In this document: one piece after another, positions 1-6,290 of the stretch
How positions within the stretch are numbered: the first letter of the stretch is position 1
Layout of the letters: each line of letters opens with the position of its first letter
NCBI GenBank assembly: GCA_027295975.1
Contig: JAPUJX010000653.1
Coordinates: 1-8,611 of the forward strand
Reading direction: 5' to 3'
Length of the DNA: 8,611 nt
From: Gammaproteobacteria bacterium
GTDB lineage: Bacteria > Pseudomonadota > Gammaproteobacteria > Pseudomonadales > Azotimanducaceae
The notes under the pieces: model-generated
What the model saw: the letters and a program-made list of their open reading frames with translations, nothing else
Database searches by the model: none
Told to the model about the DNA's origin: nothing
Made by a program: the position numbers and the translations under genes

Positions 1-249
1 GAGATCGAGCAGCACCACATCGTAGTGTTTGTCGGCCAGTAGCTCGAGCGCTTCCTTTCCACCGAGGGCGGTGTCGGCCTGGTAACCGTGTATGGTGATC
101 AGCTGATGCATGCTGTTCAACAACTCGGGCTTGTCGTCAACCAGCAACAGGGATGCTCCGGTGAGTGCCGGTTCGCGATCTTCCGGGTTGTGCAGTTTGG
201 AGAAAGACTCTCCGGGGCTGGAAAAATCGACAGCGCCGCGCTCACTCAT
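1..249 (-). CDS. Response regulator, receiver domain, C-terminal part outside window
   Basis: The first 83 codons of a gene read leftward off the window edge. After about 30 polar residues comes a receiver (REC) fold: strand 1 ends in LLLVDD with the acidic pocket at D38 and D39, and the frame reaches VVLLDL, where D82 is the expected phosphoacceptor. The protein would take phosphate from a histidine kinase, but the output domain is not visible, so its role (DNA binding, cyclic-di-GMP, other) is open. The ATG start is supported by GGGGAG at 260-265, ten bases upstream, and by an in-frame TAG just upstream. It lies 79 bases after the Nudix gene on the same strand, so it may be the last gene of that operon or have its own promoter. 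The D38-to-D82 spacing of 44 is normal for a receiver. Confidence 0.88.
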   Translation of the reverse strand, partial: MSERGAVDFSSPGESFSKLHNPEDREPALTGASLLLVDDKPELLNSMHQLITIHGYQADTALGGKEALELLADKHYDVVLLDL

Positions 250-328
250 GCTTCGCTAGCTCCCCAATCTCGATGGCTTCGGTTAGCACCGTATTGTGAC
301 GAATTTCCCTACTCTGCTCAATGCCCTG

Positions 329-901
329 TTAGCCGTTCACGAACGGAAGAGGCCACAACGAGTACACCCTCGAGAGCACCGAGAGCGCCAGCGCATGTTT
401 GATCTCACCGGACCGCACCGTTTCCACGATTTCCGCGGCGTCCAGGAGTTCCACGGCGATGACCTCGCTGGCACTCGGTTCCGGCGCCCGAGTTGCCGCG
501 ACCCCTTCGGCCAGCCAGTGATGACAGAGATTATCCTGAAAGGCCGGGTTCGGCTCTACCGCCCCGAGATAACGCCAGCGACCCCCGGTATAACCCGTTT
601 CCTCGCGCAACTCCCGCTGCGCCGCCGCCAACGAGTCTTCACCGGGGTCCACCATCCCGCCCGGTGTTTCCAACGTGGCATAACCCACGCCAAACCGATA
701 TTGCCGCACCATGACACAACTGCCGTCTCCGGTTAACGCGACCATGTTGACCCAGTCCACCGATTCCAGAACCAGGCGCTTGAGAACATCGTTGTTGCGA
801 GGGTTGCGCATGTGATCAAAGCGCGTGCGAAACAGGATCAGATCCTGCCCATACTCATGATCCACACGATCCCAATTGAGTTCTGCGAATTTTCCGCTCA
901 T
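329..901 (-). CDS. Nudix hydrolase, ADP-ribose pyrophosphatase-like
   Basis: A 190-residue protein with a perfect Nudix box at residues 82-104: G82, five residues, E88, seven residues, then R96-E97-L-R-E100-E101-T-G103-Y. This metal-binding motif hydrolyses a nucleoside diphosphate linked to another group. The preceding beta strands, the ETPGG entry and the overall length resemble ADP-ribose or nucleotide-sugar diphosphatases, but the substrate cannot be read from sequence. The ATG at 901 is chosen over a longer frame starting at 982. It forms an ATGA overlap with the stop of the upstream AttH-like gene and has GGGG eight bases upstream. The enzyme is probably cytoplasmic: there is no signal peptide. 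It is the fifth gene of the minus-strand operon. Confidence 0.9.
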   Translation of the reverse strand: MSGKFAELNWDRVDHEYGQDLILFRTRFDHMRNPRNNDVLKRLVLESVDWVNMVALTGDGSCVMVRQYRFGVGYATLETPGGMVDPGEDSLAAAQRELREETGYTGGRWRYLGAVEPNPAFQDNLCHHWLAEGVAATRAPEPSASEVIAVELLDAAEIVETVRSGEIKHALALSVLSRVYSLWPLPFVNG

Positions 902-2046
902 GGCGTATACCCCGTGAGTTCCATGTATCCCCGCCCTACCCGGGCACCTGTCGAATCGCGAACATGCACCAGACCCTCCCAATAAACGAGGGCGGTATCC
1001 ATACGCTGATCCTTTAGTGCCGCCTCGATCGTCAGCCGCTGGTCACCGAGTTCGAGTTGCCAACGCACCGGCCATGCCACCCCTTCCCCATCCCGCCAGA
1101 ATGTCAGCGGAACGAGTCGATAATCCGACCCTGACAACCGTTGGCTTTCGCCATCCGTTGTCACCCGTACCCCGTGATCATGGACATCCCGCTCTCCATC
1201 TCTGCGCCGCAGGCGAAATACCATGGCGTCCGACCCGTCGTCGAAATGCAGCGCAAACCAATCCCACCCGACGTGTTCGCTACCCAGCACACTTGTGCTC
1301 CATTCGTGATCGAACCAGGCGCTACCCGTAACCCGATGCAACCGCTCTTTTATCCAGAGTTCGCCGCTGACCTTCAGGCGAGGCACCGAATAGTAGTAGG
1401 AAGCCTGATCCGGGCCTTTGTGGCTCAACCCTTGATCCCCCTGCAACACCACCGGTTTTGCCGGTTGCAAATCCAGGCGAACACGAAATTCATCACTACG
1501 GGCATCAAGTTCAAGCATGGAAAACCCCTCATCTCCCCCATGAAGCCGCCAGCCATCCATCCAAACGGCGAAAGGCGCGGTACTGACCCCGGCAAGCCCC
1601 GGATGCCCTCTCGCCAGCCGTTGAAATTCGTGGTGCGTTCCTCGATCGACGTCCGTCATCGCCAGGTGCCCTAGGTACACCTGAACGGACCGCCATGGAT
1701 TGGACGACACTTCCCGTGCCTTCAACGCCTGTCGAAACACGGTGAACTGAACACCGAATTCCGAGCCATTTTCGTCATCGAGCATGACGGTGAGATACCA
1801 CCACTCGCTGCGGAAGCTGTCGTGAGAACCATGATCCGACGGAAAACGGAATTCCCGGACTTCGTCCGCTCTGGAAAACGGCTCCCTCGTCTCCCCCAAC
1901 ACGGAACCAAGGCGCAGCAAAGCGAGATGGCGTTGGGCAACCGGTTCGGAACCACACCCGGCGAACACGACAACTACTAAAAGTGCGAATACCGCCGGAC
2001 CGCGGAACACGCCACAAATCGAAGACCAGAGATGCCTATATCTCAT
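898..2046 (-). CDS. AttH/CrtC-like lipocalin-domain lipoprotein
   Basis: A 382-residue exported protein. The N-terminus has basic residues, a hydrophobic stretch at about 18-29 and a lipobox-like FAGC with the cysteine at 31. The next residue is Gly rather than Asp, which would favour outer-membrane sorting. The mature part carries the hallmarks of the AttH / carotenoid 1,2-hydratase-like family (COG5621, 'predicted secreted hydrolase'): SEWWYLT at 80-86, YYYSVPRL near 217, WFDHEWST at 244-251, GWDWFALH at 260-267, YWEG near 355, and GRGYMELTGY near the C-terminus. The family folds as paired lipocalin-like barrels and is repeatedly found beside FtsX-type ABC transporters. Its biochemical role in such operons is not established. 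The start codon lies inside the permease gene (11-base overlap), and the stop overlaps the Nudix start. A carotenoid role is unlikely since no crt genes are present. Confidence 0.88.
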   Translation of the reverse strand: MRYRHLWSSICGVFRGPAVFALLVVVVFAGCGSEPVAQRHLALLRLGSVLGETREPFSRADEVREFRFPSDHGSHDSFRSEWWYLTVMLDDENGSEFGVQFTVFRQALKAREVSSNPWRSVQVYLGHLAMTDVDRGTHHEFQRLARGHPGLAGVSTAPFAVWMDGWRLHGGDEGFSMLELDARSDEFRVRLDLQPAKPVVLQGDQGLSHKGPDQASYYYSVPRLKVSGELWIKERLHRVTGSAWFDHEWSTSVLGSEHVGWDWFALHFDDGSDAMVFRLRRRDGERDVHDHGVRVTTDGESQRLSGSDYRLVPLTFWRDGEGVAWPVRWQLELGDQRLTIEAALKDQRMDTALVYWEGLVHVRDSTGARVGRGYMELTGYTP

Positions 2047-4417
2047 CGTTCAGCACGTCCCGTGGGGCTGGCAACCAACCGGCAACCAGGGCAGCCACGA
2101 ACCCCCATGCGATGGGAACAAACATTTCCTCCAGCGACAGCCGCAGGTTGAGGCTCCAACCGAAAGCGCGGGGATTAATCACGTTACACAACAACCAGGC
2201 CATTGCCACGCCCAGGGGGATGGCCAGGAGGATCGCGAGAGTGCCGACGCACAGCGCCCGTAACACCGCCAATCGACGTAATTCGCCAGGCGCCACTCCC
2301 AGAGCGGTGAGGAGCCTCGTGGTGTTCGCGTTGTTCAGGCGCAGGGCCAGAAGGGCGTTGTAAAGGCCGATGACGGCAACCACGAGAGCAACCAGCGTCA
2401 GCCCTCCGGTGACGGCAAAAGTGCGATCGAAAATGGCCAGCGCAAGTTCCCGCAGGTCGGCTCGAGGTTGTATTTCCAGCCCGGGATAACGATCCGCCAG
2501 CACCAGGGCCAGCAACCGGGCGTCAGTAGCGTCGACGCTCAGGCGATCGAATGTCTGGCCCTCGTTTTGCGAATCCATCGAACTCGAGTCGACCAACAGC
2601 CGCGCGCGAATGTCTCCAAAATCGGAGAAGATATGCACCACGTCAAGGGACAAGTCGGGAAGTTCCACCCGATCACCTTCCCCCACATCGAACTCGACGG
2701 CAAACCTTTCACTCACCATGGCTTCAAGGGGACCGAGGGCACGATCAAATCCATATCGCGAGGATTCCATCGACGTGAAGTTGCTGTAACCGAGCACCAC
2801 CGGCCGTCCCTCGACGCGAGCGGTGTAACGTCCATGACGTTGCACCCGCTGTACATCCGAACGCGCTTCGAGCCAGCGCGCCACATCCTCGAGATCTCTT
2901 CCGTCACCCGTCACGAACAGGTCGTGGGCCAATCGCTGATTGAGCATCAGCGAGAAGTCACTGCGAAAGCTGTCCACCATCAGGCCAATCCCAATGCTCG
3001 TTGCAATCGCCAACGCCAGTGCACCCGTCGCGATGCTCAGGTCTCCCGGGTGCCAACTGACTTCCCTGAAGCCAAGTCGTGTCAACAACGAGCCGGGTAA
3101 CCTCCTCGCCAGTTGACGAAATTTGCTCAGTACGGGGCGAGTGAGCGAAACCGCGACCAGACATACGGCCAGAATCGAAGCAAAACCCCCAACAAGCCCG
3201 GTATCGGTAACCAGCGCGCCCACCACGGCAACGGCAATCAGAATCAGGGCGGTGAAACCGACAGGCATCCGGCGGCGGGCGACCGACCACTCCCTTTCAA
3301 ACGCGACCAGCCCCGCCAACACGCAGACGCCTATCCCGGACACGGCGGCTTTTATCAACACCCAGGGCCCCAAGGTCAGATCGGTTCCTGCTACTGCGAC
3401 CCCGGCGGTGGAAACCCGGCTGAGCAGATGTGCGAACAACATACCCACAACCAGGCCGATCAGCGTTGCAAGAACGCCCAATACCGCCATGGTGACAAGA
3501 AATCCCCACCGCAACTCGGCGATATGGACACCCATCATCTGCAGACGGTCCATCATTATCCGCCGACGCCGCAACCAGATGACGGCAACCTGGTAGATCA
3601 AAAACCAGGCGACCAGCATCGCCAGCGAACCCAACGCGCCGAGATTGAACAAAACCGAACGGGCAAAGCCGACGCTGGGAAGCTCCGCGTCCACCGTCCG
3701 CGCTTGCCAACCCGCGGGGACCCACTCTTCCCGACCCCACTCGAACCCCGCGGAAATACCCGGTAACAGGTTTTCGAGAAATTCCCGCAGGACGGCAAAC
3801 GGTTGGCTGACCGCGATGCCAACATAATCGAGGTGCTCGGCATCGAGGGCCAGAAGCGTTTGGGCTGTGCCAATGTCCGTGAACAGCGCAGCACCCATGC
3901 CACCATCCACACTTCCCGCGACGCGGTATGAACGTCCGTCGATGACCACCGGGTCCCCAGGCGCAAAACCCAGGCTCCGATCGAGAACAACAACGGGATC
4001 CGGGTATGTTTGTCCCCGCAAAGCTCCGTCCATACGGTCGTTGTCCCGTTCGCCGGATATCAATTCCGGCACGACCGCAAACCAATCCGTAGCAAATACC
4101 CGCACCCGCTTCCCTTTGATCACCACATGGCCTTCCACGATAGGCAGCATGTTCCTGATGTTCCCCATGTCCCCGCGGCGCCAGGCTGCCCTGAGGGCAA
4201 AATAGTCGCTGCTGGTAAGCGTCTTTTTGTGCAGCAGATGAGTGAAGCCGGAAAGGTGCGGGGGTGTTGCCGCCTCGAGCATTTCACTCACGGATTGACT
4301 GATCTTGTGTACCGCAACGACCGAGGCGACGCCGAGAGTCAATCCCAACAACACGGTCAAAGTGCTCCACGGTGTCCGCGTCAGGAACCGTAACTGGCTC
4401 AAACCCAGCAGTCTCAA
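2036..4417 (-). CDS. ABC transporter permease with two FtsX domains (AttF-AttG/YbbP-like)
   Basis: A 793-residue inner-membrane protein with about ten membrane segments. One is at 18-37, followed by a large extracytoplasmic domain (about 40-250). Three more form a first FtsX core (about 252-281, 305-335, 350-373). Two or three central helices (about 386-404, 408-428, 461-482) precede a second extracytoplasmic domain (about 485-665) and a second FtsX core (about 668-692, 714-742, 767-783). Size and layout match single-chain double-FtsX permeases such as YbbP. In the Att-type system I recall the permease as two proteins, AttF and AttG. Such permeases usually drive mechanotransmission or lipid and lipoprotein handling rather than simple import. 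The start is TTG, sharing TTGA with the ATPase stop. No ATG or GTG fits before membrane segment 1 and the next Met is residue 46. Confidence 0.92.
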   Translation of the reverse strand: MRLLGLSQLRFLTRTPWSTLTVLLGLTLGVASVVAVHKISQSVSEMLEAATPPHLSGFTHLLHKKTLTSSDYFALRAAWRRGDMGNIRNMLPIVEGHVVIKGKRVRVFATDWFAVVPELISGERDNDRMDGALRGQTYPDPVVVLDRSLGFAPGDPVVIDGRSYRVAGSVDGGMGAALFTDIGTAQTLLALDAEHLDYVGIAVSQPFAVLREFLENLLPGISAGFEWGREEWVPAGWQARTVDAELPSVGFARSVLFNLGALGSLAMLVAWFLIYQVAVIWLRRRRIMMDRLQMMGVHIAELRWGFLVTMAVLGVLATLIGLVVGMLFAHLLSRVSTAGVAVAGTDLTLGPWVLIKAAVSGIGVCVLAGLVAFEREWSVARRRMPVGFTALILIAVAVVGALVTDTGLVGGFASILAVCLVAVSLTRPVLSKFRQLARRLPGSLLTRLGFREVSWHPGDLSIATGALALAIATSIGIGLMVDSFRSDFSLMLNQRLAHDLFVTGDGRDLEDVARWLEARSDVQRVQRHGRYTARVEGRPVVLGYSNFTSMESSRYGFDRALGPLEAMVSERFAVEFDVGEGDRVELPDLSLDVVHIFSDFGDIRARLLVDSSSMDSQNEGQTFDRLSVDATDARLLALVLADRYPGLEIQPRADLRELALAIFDRTFAVTGGLTLVALVVAVIGLYNALLALRLNNANTTRLLTALGVAPGELRRLAVLRALCVGTLAILLAIPLGVAMAWLLCNVINPRAFGWSLNLRLSLEEMFVPIAWGFVAALVAGWLPAPRDVLNDEI

Positions 4418-5079
4418 CGATTCAACCGCAACACATGATTCGCCATGGAGACAATCGATTCATTGTGGGTGGCAACCACAAGCCCTCCCCCCAACGCCTG
4501 CACTTCGCGCCAGAGCAGTTGTGCTACCGTTTCGGCGTTCCCCGCATCGAGGTTGCCGGTGGGTTCATCGGCAAGCACCAGAACAGGCTCGTGGGCAAGC
4601 GCTCGCGCAATTGCGGTACGCTGACGCTCACCCCCGGAGAGATTTTCCGGGAAATCGTTCTCGCGGTCCGCAAGTCCGAGGGCAGCCAGGCGGTCCAGAC
4701 TCGCCTGCATCAGATGCTCATAGCCGTTCAGCTCCAATGGCAACAAAACGTTTTCGCGTACGGTTAAAGTCGGCACGAGATTGAAGAACTGAAAAACGTA
4801 ACCGAGATGTTTACGACGAACCCGGGTTTTCTCAGGGCTCGACAAGCTTGCGTAGTCGATCTCCACCGAACCCGAATTGAGAACGATACGACCGGCATCG
4901 GGCTCCAGCATGCCGGCAATCAGATTCAACAAGGTAGATTTGCCACAACCGCTCGGGCCGCACACCGCCAACACCGTTCCAGATTCGACGGTGAAGGAGA
5001 CGTTGTCCAGCACGACCCTTTCCTGGTTTCCGTCCTGAAACCGCTTGGTCAAGTTTTCGACGGACAATATCCGGGTCAT
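4414..5079 (-). CDS. ABC transporter ATP-binding protein, MacB/LolD/YbbA type
   Basis: A 221-residue cytoplasmic ATPase with every expected motif: Walker A GPSGCGKST at 41-49, Q-loop Q97 in VFQFFNLVP, signature LSGGERQR at 147-154, Walker B VLVLADEP ending at 173, D-loop GNLD at 175-178, and switch histidine H205. The short single-domain form and the FQFFNLVPTLTVRENV stretch are typical of the LolD/MacB/YbbA class, which partners FtsX-type permeases. It therefore powers the permease encoded immediately downstream, with which it shares a TTGA overlap. The ATG at 5079 is preferred to longer in-frame starts because it forms an ATGA overlap with the preceding Nudix stop and gives the normal family N-terminus (TRILSVENLTKRF). 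Confidence 0.95.
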   Translation of the reverse strand: MTRILSVENLTKRFQDGNQERVVLDNVSFTVESGTVLAVCGPSGCGKSTLLNLIAGMLEPDAGRIVLNSGSVEIDYASLSSPEKTRVRRKHLGYVFQFFNLVPTLTVRENVLLPLELNGYEHLMQASLDRLAALGLADRENDFPENLSGGERQRTAIARALAHEPVLVLADEPTGNLDAGNAETVAQLLWREVQALGGGLVVATHNESIVSMANHVLRLNR

Positions 5080-5831
5080 CTCAGTGGCATCATCCCCTGG
5101 GTGCGGAGCTCGATGGTGAGTTCGGTGAGGTGGCCTTCGCGAGCAACATCCTCGAGCATGGCGGCAACGGTCTCGTAAGTCGCTATGCTCGCAAGCGTCG
5201 TGAGGGTTGGCGAGATCATCTGCCAGCGACCAGCTTCGTATTCGCCCAACGCATCGCGCGGTGCAACCCAGACATCGTCCGCGGTTTCCCACACATGAGC
5301 CAGCGTCGCCTGACCATGCGGCATCCTGGTTATGAAAAACCTGGTATCGAATCGCCGCGGTGACGCTTCAGGGGTAAGCCAGTGGCTGAAATAAGCCAGC
5401 CTGTCACAGGCAAGCTCGAGATTTTCGGCCCTGCAGAACGTTTCCATGCTGAGCTCACGATTGATGAGAGCGTGACGATACCGGTCAAACCGTCTTTCTT
5501 CGGCCGAACCCTCGAGCACCACGGGCTCACCTTCGCGAGAGGCAAGTAAGACGCCGCACTCCTCGAAACATTCACGGATCGCCGCAACCCAATAACGCAG
5601 GCCCCCCGCAGCAACTCCCATCCTGCGACTGGCCTCCCCGTCATCGAGTCCGGTTGCGTGTTCCGCCAGGAAATCCTGCTCGTCAACCTTGCCCCCGGGG
5701 AAAACATGCAGATCGGGAAAATCTCCGGTTCGCGGTCGCTGCACCATGAATACCTCGGGACCCCGCTCCCCGTCTCTCATGAGCAGAACCGTTGCCGCCA
5801 ACCTGATGTTGTCCTTAACCAGGGGTTGCAT
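5076..5831 (-). CDS. Nudix hydrolase with insertion in the Nudix box, NUDT19/COG0494-like
   Basis: A 251-residue cytoplasmic protein opening with a Nudix fold: a strand with VFMVQRP, then VFPGGKVDE at 43-51 and AAIRECFEECGVLL at 83-96. R86, E87, E90, E91 and G93 are the catalytic half of the box. Between G47 and R86 there are 38 residues, against 13 in a canonical box, so an insertion of about 25 residues splits the motif. This pattern is known in NUDT19-type acyl-CoA diphosphatases and their bacterial relatives. The substrate is uncertain, and I do not see the full CoA-pyrophosphatase signature. The gene is first in the minus-strand operon, with GAGGA four bases before the ATG, and its TGA overlaps the ATPase start. 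It could also be a general housecleaning enzyme carried along on the transporter transcript. Confidence 0.85.
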   Translation of the reverse strand: MQPLVKDNIRLAATVLLMRDGERGPEVFMVQRPRTGDFPDLHVFPGGKVDEQDFLAEHATGLDDGEASRRMGVAAGGLRYWVAAIRECFEECGVLLASREGEPVVLEGSAEERRFDRYRHALINRELSMETFCRAENLELACDRLAYFSHWLTPEASPRRFDTRFFITRMPHGQATLAHVWETADDVWVAPRDALGEYEAGRWQMISPTLTTLASIATYETVAAMLEDVAREGHLTELTIELRTQGMMPLR

Positions 5832-5835
5832 CGTT

Positions 5836-5840
5836 TCCTC
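5836..5840 (-). promoter_or_regulatory. Ribosome binding site of the operon-leading Nudix gene
   Basis: GAGGA on the minus strand, four bases before the ATG at 5831. It supports that start codon. The spacing is at the short end. Confidence 0.55.
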
Positions 5841-5845
5841 GACAA

Positions 5846-5857
5846 ATCAGATCTGAT
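5846..5857. repeat. Perfect 12-bp palindrome in the divergent control region
   Basis: ATCAGATCTGAT is its own reverse complement. It sits 15 bases upstream of the leftward Nudix start and 6 bases left of the rightward -35 box, and its right end shares GAT with the neighbouring inverted repeat. Position and symmetry suggest a dimeric-regulator site. The bound protein is unknown; the ribbon-helix-helix protein encoded next door is the natural candidate. Confidence 0.6.
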
Positions 5858-5871
5858 GTCATTTTGACATC
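5855..5871. promoter_or_regulatory. Candidate operator: 7-3-7 inverted repeat overlapping the -35 box
   Basis: GATGTCA TTT TGACATC is a perfect inverted repeat with 7-bp arms and a 3-bp spacer. The right arm covers most of the TTGACA -35 element of the rightward promoter, so a bound dimer would block RNA polymerase. Autoregulation by the ribbon-helix-helix gene product is the simplest reading, as with Arc- and MetJ-type proteins, but this is inference. Confidence 0.5.
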
Positions 5872-5892
5872 TCTTGTTACCGTACCAATACA
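5864..5892 (+). promoter_or_regulatory. Candidate sigma70 promoter for the ribbon-helix-helix/response-regulator pair
   Basis: A consensus -35 TTGACA at 5864-5869 is followed by a 17-base spacer and a weak -10 AATACA at 5887-5892 (3 of 6 consensus positions). Transcription would begin near 5899, leaving a leader of about 80 bases before the ATG at 5981. The strong -35 with a poor -10 would fit a regulated promoter. I found no convincing -35/-10 pair for the leftward operon in the same region. Confidence 0.45.
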
Positions 5893-5966
5893 GCGCTACA
5901 TTCCAAGCCAAGACAATAAAGTCATCGTCCAAGTAAACAAGAAAAGTAACGCAAATCGCCTAACTC

Positions 5967-5971
5967 GAAGG
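5967..5971 (+). promoter_or_regulatory. Ribosome binding site deciding the ribbon-helix-helix start
   Basis: GAAGG lies nine bases before the ATG at 5981. It supports this start over a TTG at 5864, which is in frame but would fall inside the -35 box and add 39 residues unlike the family. Confidence 0.6.
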
Positions 5972-5980
5972 TTACCAACG

Positions 5981-6277
5981 ATGAAAGAGAAACCCTACAG
6001 GTTTGTCGTGCGTCTTCCCACAGACATGAAAAACCACATCGCCGAGGCGGCGATGTTTTACCGCCGTAGTATGAACTCAGAAATTGTAGCTCGCCTGCAG
6101 CAGTCATTCAGCGGTATCCCGGACGATGCTTCCGAGCGAGAGATTGAACCGCCAATGCACTATCAACTGGAACAGATGTTCAAACGAAATCTGAGTACCG
6201 AAGAAGAGCAGCTGATTCGAACTTACCGACGCCTGGGCGCGGTCAAACGAGCCGCATTACTGAATCTGCTTCAATGA
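5981..6277 (+). CDS. Arc/AmrZ-like ribbon-helix-helix DNA-binding protein
   Basis: A 98-residue protein. Residues 7-43 form a classic ribbon-helix-helix: strand RFVVRLP (DNA contacts expected from the strand), helix A DMKNHIAEAAMFYR, then RSMNSEIVARLQQSF. The RSMNSEI-ARL signature is shared with Arc and with the Pseudomonas regulator AmrZ. Such proteins bind operators as paired dimers in the major groove. A linker rich in acidic residues and prolines (about 45-60) leads to a helical tail (61-98) containing LSTEEEQLIRTYRRLGAVKR, possibly for oligomerisation. The response-regulator gene starts 13 bases after its stop, so the two are almost certainly cotranscribed. A palindrome-rich promoter lies upstream. 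It is not an evident antitoxin: the neighbour is no toxin and the protein is longer than most. Confidence 0.9.
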   Translation: MKEKPYRFVVRLPTDMKNHIAEAAMFYRRSMNSEIVARLQQSFSGIPDDASEREIEPPMHYQLEQMFKRNLSTEEEQLIRTYRRLGAVKRAALLNLLQ

Positions 6278-6290
6278 GTTCGCTGAAATC

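Noticed and set aside
242..328. The frame of the 329-901 Nudix gene stays open for 28 more codons after its TAA, ending in a TGA that overlaps the receiver-gene ATG.
   Set aside because: There is no ATG and only a GTG leaving about 15 residues. The Nudix protein is complete at its stop. It could hint at an old longer gene or readthrough but is too short to call.
902..982. Longer version of the canonical Nudix protein starting at 982.
   Set aside because: The extra 27 residues overlap the AttH-like coding end, while the ATG at 901 has a good ribosome-binding site and an ATGA coupling.
2468..3100. A 210-codon plus-strand open frame antisense to the permease.
   Set aside because: No recognisable fold or ribosome-binding site, and it fully overlaps the real gene. 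Treated as a shadow.
3113..3766. A 217-codon open frame on the plus strand inside the permease gene.
   Set aside because: It lies antisense to a well-supported membrane protein, is rich in Gln, Asn, Pro and Arg without domain pattern, and is expected from codon bias on the opposite strand.
5864..5980. Upstream extension of the ribbon-helix-helix gene from a TTG at 5864.
   Set aside because: The TTG falls within the -35 box and operator, and the 39 extra residues look non-family. The ATG at 5981 has a proper ribosome-binding site.
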